64,000 bases of DNA from Siderastrea siderea (Eukaryota > Cnidaria > Anthozoa > Scleractinia > Rhizangiidae). Shown piece by piece: positions 36,172 to 47,643 of this stretch. Position 1 is the stretch's first letter; the number at the start of each line of letters is the position of its first letter. Below the pieces are notes generated by a model that ran no database searches, was not told where the DNA came from, and saw only the letters and a program-made list of their open reading frames with translations. The stretch spans positions 44,440,304 through 44,504,303 of the forward strand of contig OZ034971.1 in assembly GCA_964030785.1 (NCBI GenBank), in the 5' to 3' direction. The position numbers and the translations under genes were made by a program.

Positions 36172-36288
36172 ACCTGGAACGTCTTTTTCTTGCAAGCTTC
36201 CTGTTTCTCATTACAAGCGCCACGGCGAGTAGAGCGACCAAGACAGCAGCAATCACAACAAGCATAATCCATTTTCCTGCAAGTCGCC
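36172..36288 (-). pseudogene. Gene A transmembrane exon
   Basis: 117-nt phase 1-1 exon with intact AG/GT borders encoding RLAGKWIML, a hydrophobic core and RNRKLARKRR. The exon itself looks undamaged. Confidence 0.8.
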
Positions 36289-37140
36289 CTGGTGAGTTGA
36301 GAAAAAACATTAACATTGTCGAACGGGTATGTGAATTCGAAAGAAACGCAAGAACACAAGTTGTGGGTCCTCAAAGGTGGTCACTTCTTTATTACAGACA
36401 CAGTTGGTTCAAAATCTCATACCCGTTTGATCACTGACTGACGCGCGATCTCGTTGACTTTTTTCAGCGAAAAGCTGAAGGAAATCGACGCCATAGTCTG
36501 CCTATTATCAGTTTGCCGTTAGGTACGTAATCTGGTAAATTGTGTAATGCTGATGTACACGTAATAAAGTTGAAGTTGAAGAACCGTTTACAGAAAACAA
36601 GCCAATATTTCCTGGTGTAGCAACACTATATAGGTGGTACCGCTGACCTACAAAACTTGTTAAAACGAGAACCATGTACATTATCAGACTCGTACCCAGT
36701 CGCCACTTAATATTTATTTCTTTTCGCATTGGAATATGGGAAGGCGATCAGTGCGCACAAAGCCTTTTGGGAAGGACTGATAAATAACAAATTTAAGATG
36801 GCGGCGTGTTAATGTATGCAGATCTGTGCAACAAGAGGGAAGCAACGTTGTGACCTTTGAAACGGAAAGGGTTGTTCACGAAGCCGTGCTTGCAAGATTT
36901 GTTTGAACTGTGCAGGAAGTCACTCTGTGTTCCGCTGCCAGTCGCTTCGCAATTGTCTTCCGTCCTTCCCTTGATGCACCGTGATCTCATCAAATCTTAC
37001 CCACAAACCAAAGCGCGGACAAAAAAAGCGACTGTGTACGAGTCTGGTGCGTTATACACATTACAAAGTAGGTCAGCGCAGTTTACCGACAGCAAAAACG
37101 CTCTCGTTTATTTATACAGTTTTTAACTGTAGACACTTAC

Positions 37141-37182
37141 TCGTCGTAGAGTCCTCAGGGGTTGGTGACTGTGAAGTTATTT
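37141..37182 (-). pseudogene. Gene A stalk micro-exon
   Basis: 42-nt phase 1-1 exon, EITSQSPTPEDSTT, with intact splice borders. Confidence 0.7.
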
Positions 37183-37639
37183 CTGTGGGAAGCGTCGTTT
37201 CTTCCAAGAAAAAAACATATATTAATGAAAATACTGAGGGCAGAACTACGCAAATGTCAATGCGTCTTATGTGCAATCAAAGAACCCTTATACCTCAAGC
37301 ATTAACTACATGCATGAGTATCAAACCACCGATGAAGTTGATAATTTAGTCCTCCTGTGTTACGAGCTCTTATAAGCGACCATCTTCCGTAAGCGACCAC
37401 TTTCGCTTCACATTTTGACCACACCTTTGGGTACTTGATTACTGAATAATCTATATATTGTTATATTGCAAAGTTGGACTTCAGAAAGGTTGGGGCAACC
37501 TCCTCTCTTGGTTGCGGCAAAATGAGAAAATTATTTGCTGGTCCGTTTCCGTTATTGTTGAAGGGCACCTAATGCACCATGTCCACGGGCCTGGCTGTAA
37601 CAGTGTCAGACAAAAACCCAAAACCCACACCTCATTGGT

Positions 37640-37795
37640 AAATTTATGTTGAAAACCTATACCCGGTTGGACGGCAAATCCCCGTTATAAGATATATAAT
37701 GCAGTACCTTGGGAAATCAGGTTGGAAAACTGTACCCGGTTGGGTGGCACTTTCCTGTTATAGGATATATAATGGAGTACCCCCACTCTGCTATA
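37640..37795. repeat. Local tandem duplication in gene A
   Basis: A unit of roughly 70 bp containing TACCCGGTTGG and TATAATG(C/G)AGTACC occurs twice just downstream of the A Ig2 donor; copy B has one. Confidence 0.6.
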
Positions 37796-37810
37796 AATAG
37801 TACTTCGTAC

Positions 37811-38152
37811 CTGGCTGAAAAACAGTAAGCAGCTCAATGGCGTCTTTTGCGATTATCTCCTCAAACTCGCAATACATCTGACAGACGTACTCGCCAACAT
37901 CTTCATCTGTCACATTGGAAATCTCCAGTATAAACTCAGCTTGCAGTAACCGCCACTTGCACTCGTCCTTTATTTGTTCCTTTATGACATACTTCGTGTT
38001 GTTTTGGAGAGTGCTGTTTCTATAGTACCATGTTAGCGTCACAGGACCAATATAACAGCCCGCCCACGACAGTGCTGAGCATTCTAACCTTGTGTTGGAG
38101 AATTTCACGGCGGAAACACTTTTTTGTGCTGCGGTTATGTGGCCATTTTCAC
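37811..38152 (-). pseudogene. Gene A Ig2 exon
   Basis: 342-nt phase 1-1 exon, intact as a domain (RLECSALSW, GEYVCQMYC). By eye it differs from the copy B domain at 19 of about 113 residues, with a cluster in the stretch from the second loop cysteine through the NST/NHT sequon. Confidence 0.85.
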
Positions 38153-39201
38153 CTGCGTACAAAACAAAATCAACTCTTTCTAGGAAATGCTCAACCCCCT
38201 TCCCTCCCCTCCTTAGCAGGGGAGCGTCGTAAACAGTGTAACCAAGCAATCAACAGCAAATCTAAAACCACCTGACTTGCTCCCACACGTTTTCCCGCGG
38301 TTGGCGCCCGTTACAAGTATTTGATTCGAGTTCTGATTGGTTCATCGTCTTGTTTGCGTCTGCTGTGATTGGCCAAAGTAATTACTTTGGTTTTGGTTTT
38401 GCGACAGTCAATTGAAAACTGCTCTAAATATACAAAGCTATTTCTGTAGCTCTAATTGCGGCACACGTCGTACGCGTTTTCAGTTTTTGAGGCGCTTATT
38501 CGATGAGGGTGGTGCGCTTATTTAATTTTTCCCGAGTACATGTAGACAAGAGCATAATTGACAAAAAACTAGCGTTAAACACGGCAAAAACTATAGTCAG
38601 CCCTTGTTGTCTCCGAGCTCTCGCATTAACAAAAAACAGAAGAGGGGAAGGGATGTGCTTATTCAAGGGAAGGTACTTATTTATCTGTTTGTTTTTGGCT
38701 TTGGAAAAACTAATCCTCTCATCTGACCTACAAAGAGATCCGCCTGCGATTTGCTTCGGTTCCGTTTCTCCAAGAGGTCCTTACATGGTGCAAGAAATCA
38801 CTTATAAATTAGCCACATTTGTTGTTATATTGTATGTATCCCTCCTCTACCTTCACCTTGTTTTGGTTTATTCTTATCAGGCAATTATCTGAACACATTA
38901 TCTTAACGTTTTTGTTTTGTTTGTTTGTTTGTTTGTTTTTTTTTTCAGAATTTGTAGCCTTTTGTTTCCGCACTTAGCCTTTGCCAGCCCCTGATGAAGT
39001 TTAGTTTCGCCCAGCCGAAATATTGGGTAATTCTAAAAATTTCATTTTATCGGTTCGATCAGCCTTGTATTTGGGTCATAAAACTAAGGAGCCAAAATGA
39101 ATTTGAACCCCCATGCCGTCTGACCTCTTTGTAAGCGATCACCAACCTCGCTCCCAGGGTCTCTCTCAAGGGACCTTGATAAAGGGTCTTTATCAAGGTA
39201 C

Positions 39202-39354
39202 CTTGATAAAGACCTTGCGTTCCATTAATAATCGGTTTATTATCCTTGTACCAATAGACTGCGCGGGTAGGAGCACTAAAGTCGCATTCAAGTTCCCTGG
39301 TTTGGCCCTTTGTGAAAGTCATGGGTCCCCAGGCGTCGCATTCTTGTGGCGCGA
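39202..39354 (-). pseudogene. Gene A Ig1 exon, 5' part
   Basis: Acceptor and first half are intact (APQEC, LECDFSAP, AVYWYKDNK, IINGTQG). Homology to copy B then stops at TTGATAAAG. Confidence 0.8.
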
Positions 39355-39414
39355 CTGCGGGGAAAATGGGAAAAATGAGAGAAAACCTTTGACTGGGGAT
39401 ATAAGCTGACGACA

Positions 39415-39910
39415 CTTAATGCACGACGTAATGGGCCGACTAGAGTATGGAGACTAGCCCCCGTAGGAAGCGTTCCCGCAGGCTTTTCAGCACGTTTGCC
39501 TAGCAGTTTTTCGCTTTTTTGCCGCACGAAAACTGGGGTGAGGGCAAACCATATTTTTTGCAACGTTTATAAGCTGGCAGGACCACAGCGACAAGGCGTT
39601 AACAGTTGGATCCATAAAACATTTGAAGTAAAAAAATATACGGCACGACTGATCCTTACGGCACTTAAAGAAAGACACATAAGTAAAAAAATGTGTGCGA
39701 CAAAAAATTGCCCGATATTTCGGTTTGCAAAACAAACCTTCTCCAGGGGCTACAAGAGTCTTTGCCGTCGTTCGTCGTTATTTTTTGCCCCCGCCCCCAA
39801 TATTTGCGGCCAAAAAGCAAAAAAATGCGGGTGTCAAACTGAGTACCCTAAGGAAACGCTCGCTGCGCAGGCTATCTGCAGACTATATTCAGGCTTTAGT
39901 TAGAGACTAG
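39415..39910. repeat. Intronic repeat shared with copy B, split by an insertion
   Basis: The stretch with CAGCACGTTTGC and CCGAAAACTGGGG at 39430-39545 and 39785-39910 corresponds to 52430-52670. In A about 230 bp of other sequence lies in between. Open frames here are not genes. Confidence 0.5.
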
Positions 39911-40204
39911 TTTCAACCTGAACACAACCAGGTGTATTGGGTCTAGATTAGGCCTAGCGACAGTTACTTTTTCAATCTGTGGTCATTCAAACTGCAAACG
40001 TCAACTAGCGGAATATGATAATAATAATAACAAAATATTTTTCAATAGATCGCACCACATGCAGGATTCTGGATAACAATAAGAAACGCACGTTTCTTTT
40101 CCTATTTGCAAATAAAAGGTTGCTTCGCACAAACGAATTACTGACAGTTGAATAGTAAAATGATCTCCAGAGAAACTGACGTAACTTAAAAGTGAAAAGT
40201 TATC

Positions 40205-40400
40205 GAAGGATAACCTCTGACGGCGCTCTAACCAGTTGAGCTAATATGCCAACTGAGAGCTGGTCGTTTAGTCGATTCGTTATATTCGTCTAACTCTTCA
40301 CCTCGCAGATCTAATATATGATATTCATATATTCATTCATCTTCATCCTTCACCGCAAAGTTACGTCTATAACTGCGATGACCTTCTTACATCTAATTTA
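40205..40400 (-). repeat. Truncated tRNA-derived SINE
   Basis: The complement of 40215-40275 has an A-box-like AGCTCAACTGGTTAGAGCGC followed by a damaged remainder without a recognisable B box. The tail region resembles the other SINE copies. Confidence 0.45.
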
Positions 40401-40967
40401 AAACATTCTAGCTTATAATGATGCGCATATGCTGAGTTTTAGAATGTTATTTTAACGTGAAAATAAGCTCGATCATTCAAAGAAAATGAGTACAAAACCT
40501 GGAAGAAGTTTGAATTTCTAGCCTTGCGAGAGCAAGAAAGCAAACAAGATGGTTGATGTTTATTCATCATTGTTTTGTTGTTTTAAAAGTTAAACTGAAA
40601 ATATTCATTTATGTCGTTGATGGCGGCTTGGGGTAAAGATCAGTAACACCTAACATTAAGTGCAAGAAATACTTAAAATTGTGGGGCTTATCGAAATAAT
40701 TAACTTCGGTGTATATTTGCAAATTTATCGTCAGAAGCTACAAAGCAGCACGTAAAAAGAAAACAAACCAATAACCCGAAAAAATAACATCTGTTATGGG
40801 GTAGTTCTTAATTTGTAAACAGACGTTGGCGTCATTAATTCGTATTTAGTATTACGTTCAGTACACTCTTAAAATAATAAACGCCACGAGGAATTCATAA
40901 CCAGCAAATAATGGGCGACTGCAATTTATACGACATTAACATGTTACAATTATGTGAAAATCATCGC

Positions 40968-41115
40968 AGTGAAGGTGTTTCAACCTAAGCGGTTGAAAAG
41001 AAGAAACCTGAAAAAATTCAGGCTTGAACGGGAATCGAACCCATGACCTCTGCGATACCGGTGCAGCGCTCTAACCAACTAAGCTATCAAGCCAACTGGG
41101 AGCTGGTCAATTGAG
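40968..41115 (-). repeat. tRNA-derived SINE with intact head
   Basis: tRNA-like 74-mer, complement of 41020-41093: acceptor GGCTTGA pairs completely with TCAAGCC, D arm normal, T loop TTCGATT. The anticodon loop CCGGTAT again has C33 and an A31:C39 mismatch, so a working tRNA-Thr is doubtful. Same family as 24769-24840. Confidence 0.7.
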
Positions 41116-41157
41116 AGTTCGTATTTATCCCGTAGATGGTGAATAAATGAACATTAA

Positions 41158-41373
41158 TATATGAAATTCATATATTTGAACTGCGGATAAAGATAGAATT
41201 ATGGGAAGATCATCGCAGTGAAGGTGTTTCAACCTAAGCGGTTGAAAAGAAGAAACCTGAAAAATTCAGGCTTGAACGGGAAGCCTGAACCGCTTAGGTT
41301 GAAACACCTTCACTGCGATGATCTTCACATAATTCTATCTTTATCCGCAGTTCAAATATATGAGTTTCATATA
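41158..41373. repeat. SINE-tail palindrome
   Basis: Arms of about 85 bp (41158-41242 and 41288-41373) containing ATCGCAGTGAAGGTGTTTCA and its complement. The left arm also repeats 40968-41020. Confidence 0.75.
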
Positions 41374-41399
41374 TTAATGTTCATTAACATGTTAGAACG

Positions 41400-43640
41400 T
41401 ACAAAAATAGAGAACATTGTAAGTTGCGATAAATTAGGACATTTTTTAGTGCGAAGTAGACCACAGCCAACTGAAGGTGTGTTGCTACGATATATCGCAA
41501 AAGAAGAGAGGTTTCGGGCTAAAAGGAGTTTTTTTTTTTTTGCCAAAATTCGTGATCCGACTAAAGTTTTCCGCCGATGTTGCAAAAACAGATAAAACTA
41601 GGTGAGTTTTAGTGGGTTATTTCTGAAGTCTAGTTATTTCTGAAGAGTGGGTAATTTCTGAGGTCTAAAGATTAAGGACCCGTTTACAAGGAAGCGTCTA
41701 CGTCTGTGCATAAACGTATCGAATGTTTTCCGTCCACATGAAGCTGGTGACCATTTACGGATCGTTCTGACCTGTCCACACCAAAACGACTCCAAAATAC
41801 TAAAATTTCATGCTAAAAATCTCTTTTCACTGTACTGGTCTAAAACGTTCGAGATAAGTGTTTGTAAGGGCAAATATCTCCCGTAAAATTATAATTCCGC
41901 AATTGCCGTTAATTGTAAAATTCAGGTAAGCGTCAAAACATTCTACTGATAAAAATTTAGATGCGCAACTGATTTAGACAACAAGGAGAAGCGTTTTAAA
42001 TTTCTCATACCAACTTAATTTCTTAATTTCGGTAGCTTTGAAATTTTTGGTTGGAACGTATCTTGTTACAAAAGAGAGAAGCACATTTCGTAAGGGCTGT
42101 TGTGATAATTTTAGCACTGCAAATAGATTCAATGTAAATGTCAGTTTGTCAACCCATTATTGTCAGTTAAGAAGACTAACCATTAATTTACCAGTAGATG
42201 GGTATTAAAAATAGTCATGAAGCGGGAATAAACATGATGCATGGGCATAATTTTTGTTTGTTTTAGTGTTTCTTAATTTCTGGTTATTGCTCTTTTTCAT
42301 CACGAAAGTAATGCCAATTTCATCAATAAACATCTTGAGCAATTCTTCAATAATATCTCCAAATACTCCCTCGTCAATTGGAACCAGTGGCAAAATACGG
42401 TTTTCCAAACCTTTATCAACGCTTAATTAACCTAATATATGGAGATAACACTGTTATCTTGTTGAGGATTTTTGCGGGTCTTTGAGTCATCTTTAAGAAG
42501 CAAATGGTGATTACATGTGGACATTAAGCATTGAAATATATTTAGTGAGAAAGACACACCAATTTGTGGAATTTCAGTGGTGATGGCAAACTACAATGCA
42601 TATTGAGATAAGCTAAAGCCTTGCTTAGGTTTAACTGTAAAACGATTACATTCTCACCTGGAAATTCTGTTTCCCCCTCCCAAATATAACAGAACTAGAC
42701 AAGTGAAAAATACGCTGCAATCAAAGAGTTGGCCATCGTAAAAGAAGGCAAAGCGCTGATGCTATTGTTCAGTCTTCAAATTCACCATGAGTGACGAAGT
42801 GGAACGGTATTGTGAATGAGGAGCTTCCCTTGGTATAGATAAGTTGTCTAAACGCCTGTTAAACGCCGTGTGGAAACACTGTTTTTCTGAAATCGAGATG
42901 TCTGGTTTTCTTTTAAATTCATTGAAAAACAAGAAAGCCCAATGGGCATTTTAACGGGTCGTTCTGACCCTCCTCGCCCCTAGGTTTCACAAATGTTAGC
43001 GCGATCCTGTATATTTATACGAGCCGGCGTGACGAAAAGTGTGATTAAGTGACACAATATTTTGACTATAGCATTTGTCACGACATATCATCCAGGAAAT
43101 ATAAACCTAAAAAATACACTGATGCACAAATGGAGATTAATTCAAAATCAGCCATTGCTGAGGACCATTTTCAAAAAACGTCCTATTATATCATACAAGA
43201 GAGGTAAATCGATAAAAGACATGCTCGTCAGAGCAAAGCTTTGAAGGCACAATAACTTACATGTCGCAAACAAAACTCCACAGAGTCTGTGCAGGCCTGT
43301 CACGATTGTTATACCTTAGAGTTCTCCCTCGAGAAAATCTGTGATGTGATTGGCTCGGTACACCTGGCACAGAGCCGCTTTGGAATGGTGCAGGTCAACA
43401 GTTGAAACTAAGCGCGAGGCAGATTTAGACTTGCTCGCTTCAAATTTTTCCTTCTATTTACTCGGTAGTATCTTTTTCTGTCTATTGAATGCGTGTCGTT
43501 AGATGCTACAAAAGAATCAGATAAAGAGAAAAAACCATTGACTAGAAAAAACACCTGCTGCGGTGTAACTCGAGTCTCATTTCGACTAAACAGGCGTTCT
43601 TTTCGTTAATTCAGATTTGCCACTTTATTCAGAGCTCGTC
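41400..43640. other. Receptor A intron 1; no other gene seen
   Basis: 41400-41600 matches 53790-53985 of copy B; the rest is unmatched, with only short frames. Confidence 0.4.
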
Positions 43641-43644
43641 TTAA

Positions 43645-43722
43645 GCCCCGGCCAAACGGAGTCGCAAGTTAACGCAAGTTTTCAACTTGCGATAACTTGC
43701 GACTCCGTTTGGCCAGGGGGAA
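43645..43722. mobile_element. Small palindromic MITE
   Basis: GGCCAAACGGAGTCGCAAGT and its complement flank a short loop. The paralogous sequence at 62540-62560 lacks it. Confidence 0.65.
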
Positions 43723-44399
43723 ACTCATAACCAGCGAACAGTGGGTGACTGCCATTTTAATGAGCATCATATAGCAATTAGGTAAAACACTCAAAAGGAC
43801 AACATTGATTGCGACTGGAGAAAAAAATTATGATACTTTCCTAGTAAAGTTTCATTAAATTCTTTAAATGAGTGAAGTGAACAGTGACTTAATTCCTGGG
43901 CCACAAAGCTTTGCTGGTCAAGTTAGTTGGTGTATGCCAAAGAAAAGAAACTTCTAAAAGGAATTTTGACAAAATTCGACTAATCCGACCAAGTTAAGCG
44001 CTTTCAGCCGCCAAGCGTACTTGAAAACGGTTATAGTCAGCGATCTAAAAATTAGACTTCAATTTTACTTTCTCCTTCCCCTAATTTATGCCGGGCTTTG
44101 TCTTCGAGGAGACCAGGAACTGCAAAAAATAGTTTTAGAAATGAGAGCATTTTGTTGTCTCGGCAATTCATTTTTTCCAGCCTTGGAATGTGTTGAGTTA
44201 GGGTCAACCAGTTTCGTTTGTTCTGATTATGCCAAGTTGTGTCGGCTCCTTGTGTACCGCCACAAAAGGTTCTTTAAGCATTCTATTGCGTTTGTCCTTG
44301 TTAATATTGCGCGCTGTATCTGTGACTAGTTTGGCTTTTGTCAGTTCTGCCATCGGGAAAAAGAGCCCGATGCCAAATGACCATTGTAGTGCAACTTAC

Positions 44400-44463
44400 C
44401 TGTGTAAAAATTGCGCACAAGAAGGCAAAGCAAAAACGAACTCACTCGACAAAGTTTCTTCAT
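44400..44463 (-). CDS. Signal-peptide first exon upstream of gene A
   Basis: ATG at 44463-44461 opens MKKLCRVSSFLLCLLVRNF, phase 1 donor GTAAGT. The exon is intact although the downstream gene A is broken. Confidence 0.7.
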
Positions 44464-45309
44464 GTTTTCAAGGCATATCCGACACTGGCACCTTGCTTCC
44501 AAACTTGTCTGAGTGAATCTAATACCACACAAAATTCCAATAACTCCGGTCTTTTGCCTCAGAATATGGGCATTCTCATCGATGACAAGCACACATAAAT
44601 TATGACTTTGGTTGTTCACGTCAATAGTTCTTTCTAATTCTCAGTGGGGCAGCCTGTTAATTGAAGATAAAAGGAATAAATTTTCAACAACAGGGCGGCT
44701 GACAGTCTTTTCCATTTGTTTTTACTTGGAGTTGAAACAGTGGTCCTTTTAAGTTTGAGGATGATAACAGTAAGGAATTGAACCCTTTGCGTAAATTTTA
44801 AAATTAAACAAATTCGCTTAACGTTGAAACTGTGAAAACGCCTCAAGACTGCCACAATTGCCCGCCAACACCTGTTTCATTCTACCATCTTAATATGCGA
44901 ATAATTTTAGCGTGGATTTTAACTTCGTGTATCTTTGAATGATCGCGAAAAATAGTCTTTGGAAGGAAATGAAGGAAATGTAAAACTGATGCTCACTTGC
45001 AAACTCGTATTCTAGCAATCTGTTGTTTTAATGAATCTTTACGTAACAGGAAACTTTGAGATTTTCTCAGTTTATCAAATATAAGGAGAATTTTGTCGTC
45101 ACTGATTTGTCGTCATTTTCAAATACATATTTGAAAGGGTAGACAGAAATGTCGAAACGTTGTGTTTTTATCGCTCCAGTTTTCAAAATCATCTGTAATT
45201 ACACACTGACTTATCAGGCTCATTTCTTGTGATTTTCACGAAACGAAAGCAAACTGTTTTAGGCTCTTGCCCCGGCCTTTTTTCTGCTCCCTTCAATTAA
45301 ATAGACCAG

Positions 45310-45760
45310 TAAATAAACCAGCAGAGCTACCACGCGCGAAGCGCGCGCAGCGGAGCACCATGAGTAAGAAAATCTGGCAACCTATCGAAGCAAGAAATTT
45401 TGATTCTGACGTCAGCGTACGCCCACCCGTCCGTAGAGACTCTGGGGATGGGGGAGGGGAATCCTAAGGGGGAGAAGAGTGCCATCTTTTCTTGGCGGGG
45501 AATCGCGCTGTGCTTTTAGGCAACCAGCGGTTTTTTTTAACGGGAAATCGCATGACCATCGTCGTTTTTGAAAAAGAGGTTTCTTTAAAAGTTGAAGCTT
45601 TTTTAGCAAACGATTTTTTGACAGTGCTGACGTTTTAATCTTGAGAAAAATACTTAATATATATAAATGGAAAGAAAAAGTTAAAAAGAATACTCAGTTG
45701 TCTTTTTGGTGGATGGCGAAAAGTTCAAGTTTCAAAATTTGCCTTCGAGGGCCTTGTGTT
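45310..45760. repeat. Dispersed repeat related to 57945-58250
   Basis: Shares GCGCGCGCAGCGGAGC-type start, GGCAACCTATCGAAGC, TGACGTCA and the later ACTCAGTTG(T/C)CTTTTTGGTGGA block with the right-hand copy. GC-rich start and CRE-like motif; no coding evidence. Confidence 0.5.
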
Positions 45761-46645
45761 CTGCTGCGAAGCGTTATACAGTATAAACAATAAAGTCCTT
45801 CCGTTTCAGGCCCTATGTGTGATCAGGAGCCCATTACCATGGGCTACTGGGGCCCGTTTCTCGAAACTCCCGGTAACTTTTCGAGCTCAAAGCCCCAGCT
45901 TCTCCTTTTAAAGTTATTAGAAGATAATTCTACTAGCGGTGATCATTTTAAATTTGACCAGCCTACGCGGCGACAATTCCCTGAAAGGTACGTCGTAACC
46001 CTGTCAATTTTTTGTATAGGAGTAATCCTCTCGTGGGCGGATGATACTGGAATGAAACGTTCTAAGGTAGGAATTATTGTGTCTCTATAGTAACCAGGTT
46101 GTATCAAGCTGAAACGTCTGTATTATTGTGTGAGAAAATAGTCAGGACAACGGCAGTGCAATTTTGGTTACGCACGTTTAATTGTAAAGCTTATTCACAA
46201 GTCGATTAAGTATTTTTGTAAGAAACTTGCGGTTTAGTCTGAAAAGCAAAATTTTAAGAACTACATATTAAGTACCTTAATTTTCAATTTGTAACAAAAA
46301 TGAAAAGCTGGTACACAGCATTTAACGTACCACTGTATTACTTTTAATTTTAAGACTGAAGAAATCCGAGGGTAACTAGCAATATAATATGTACACTGCA
46401 TTTGGTGTCATGGTAAATTACTGTATTAGACTTAATGTTTAAAATGCAAAATAAATCAATTAATATTCAACCTTGCGAGGAAAATTATGTCCTTTAGAAA
46501 ATTAAGATGATAATAATAATAATAATAAATGATAATAATAAATAATAATTTGTCTTTGTTCTGAGTTGATAACTATCAAAAGTTTTTTATAGATCGAGAC
46601 TGATCAGTCCACAAACTCAGACTTTCTTGAAGGAAAGAGTGCAAT

Positions 46646-46651
46646 TTATTA
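46646..46651 (-). terminator. Polyadenylation signal of gene B
   Basis: AATAAA on the minus strand, about 20 nt after the stop codon; conserved at 34981-34986 in copy A. Confidence 0.5.
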
Positions 46652-46670
46652 CTTGCAGGAAAATCGAAAT

Positions 46671-47155
46671 TTAGCTCAAGTCTAACTTAACTGAATTATG
46701 TTCGACGCGATAAAAGCGATTTCTGACCGGCTGTATGGTTTGCAACAATTTCTCCTCCCAATCGTGCTTCTTCATGTGCATCTCAAAATCCAGCAAGTTC
46801 TTTGTTCTCAAAGCGCGTGGCAAGCGTCTTTTCTGGAATTTGTCGATCAAAACAAGGATCACTGACGAATCCCCCGTGCCACCCCGCCTCTGGGCGGCCA
46901 TGTGTAACTCTTCCCGGCAGAAGTTGCTGGCGAGGTAGTTGTCGGACAAAACAATCAGCACTTGACGGCTGCCATACACACTGTCCGCCATGTTTTGGAC
47001 GATAGGCCTTCCCAGCTCAAAGTCCCGGATGTGAATGCTGTAGGATATCGAGTGTTTCTCAAGAAGAGAAATCAGATTCTCAGTGACCCAGGCAAAGTCC
47101 TTTGAGCTGTAACTGATAAATACTTTGTTGCTCGTAACTTCGTCTTCTAGATTAT
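46671..47155 (-). CDS. Gene B TIR exon
   Basis: 485-nt terminal exon. After a short linker (YNLEDEVTSNK): box 1 VFISYSSKDFAWV, box 2 RDFELGRPIVQN, then LIVLSDNYLASNFCREELH, VILVLIDKF and DWEEKLL near the box 3 position, ending HNSVKLDLS. Complete by comparison with the family (about 150 residues). No conserved NADase glutamate was assessed; the receptor context argues for a signalling role. Confidence 0.9.
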
Positions 47156-47602
47156 CTGCATTGCAAAATGAAGTCGAAAAATTGTTTATTTAATTGATTG
47201 ATGAAGGTGGCATGGGGTATCTTCGTCAGTGAAAAGCGATATTTATTTGGTGTGAAACGTGAAATGGCTGTTTTCTTTCTTGTGAAACGTGATTTACTAA
47301 GCAGTTTTGCCATGATAATTACTCGTAAAGCGAGAACCGTGTGTCTTTAATCGTCGTGAATTGTGATTTTGTAGCCATCACACAAAATGTCGGGAAAGAT
47401 GATGATCTAGAATGTCCTAGAAATGACTGTTTTACTTTCAGTGAAACGTGATCTAGACCTCCCCATGCCCCCTCGTTGATTCCTTGTTGATTGACTGACT
47501 GACTAAGTGACTGACTGACTGACTGGCTGGCTGGCTGGCTGACTGACTGACTGACTGACTGACTGGCTGGCTGACTGGCTGACTGACTGACTGACTGACT
47601 GT

Positions 47603-47643
<41 letters not shown>

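Larger units (their letters stand above)
34981..44463 (-). pseudogene. Gene A: Ig-TIR receptor copy broken by two deletions
   Basis: Same exon order as copy B: signal peptide 44463-44400; Ig1 remnant 39354-39202; Ig2 38152-37811; stalk 37182-37141; TM 36288-36172; TIR remnant 35346-35006; AATAAA at 34986-34981. Ig1 loses its second half, including the strand-F cysteine and the donor, replaced by short CCTTGATAAAG duplications and unrelated sequence. The TIR exon loses box 1, half of box 2 and its splice acceptor: homology jumps from GGCCTATCGTCC straight into the intronic GGTT repeat, a deletion of about 1.1 kb relative to copy B. A full receptor cannot be made. A short product joining signal, Ig2, stalk and TM by phase-1 skipping is conceivable (inference). 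Confidence 0.85.

Noticed and set aside
36168..36374. Cys-rich 68-codon minus frame over the gene A TM exon
   Set aside because: It is the wrong frame of the TM exon; the paralogous frame gives the hydrophobic segment.
39496..39903. 135-codon plus-strand ORF
   Set aside because: Lies in repeat sequence disrupted relative to copy B; no motif.
45815..46090. 91-codon plus-strand ORF
   Set aside because: Starts in a dispersed repeat shared with 9.55 kb; no conserved motif or splice support.
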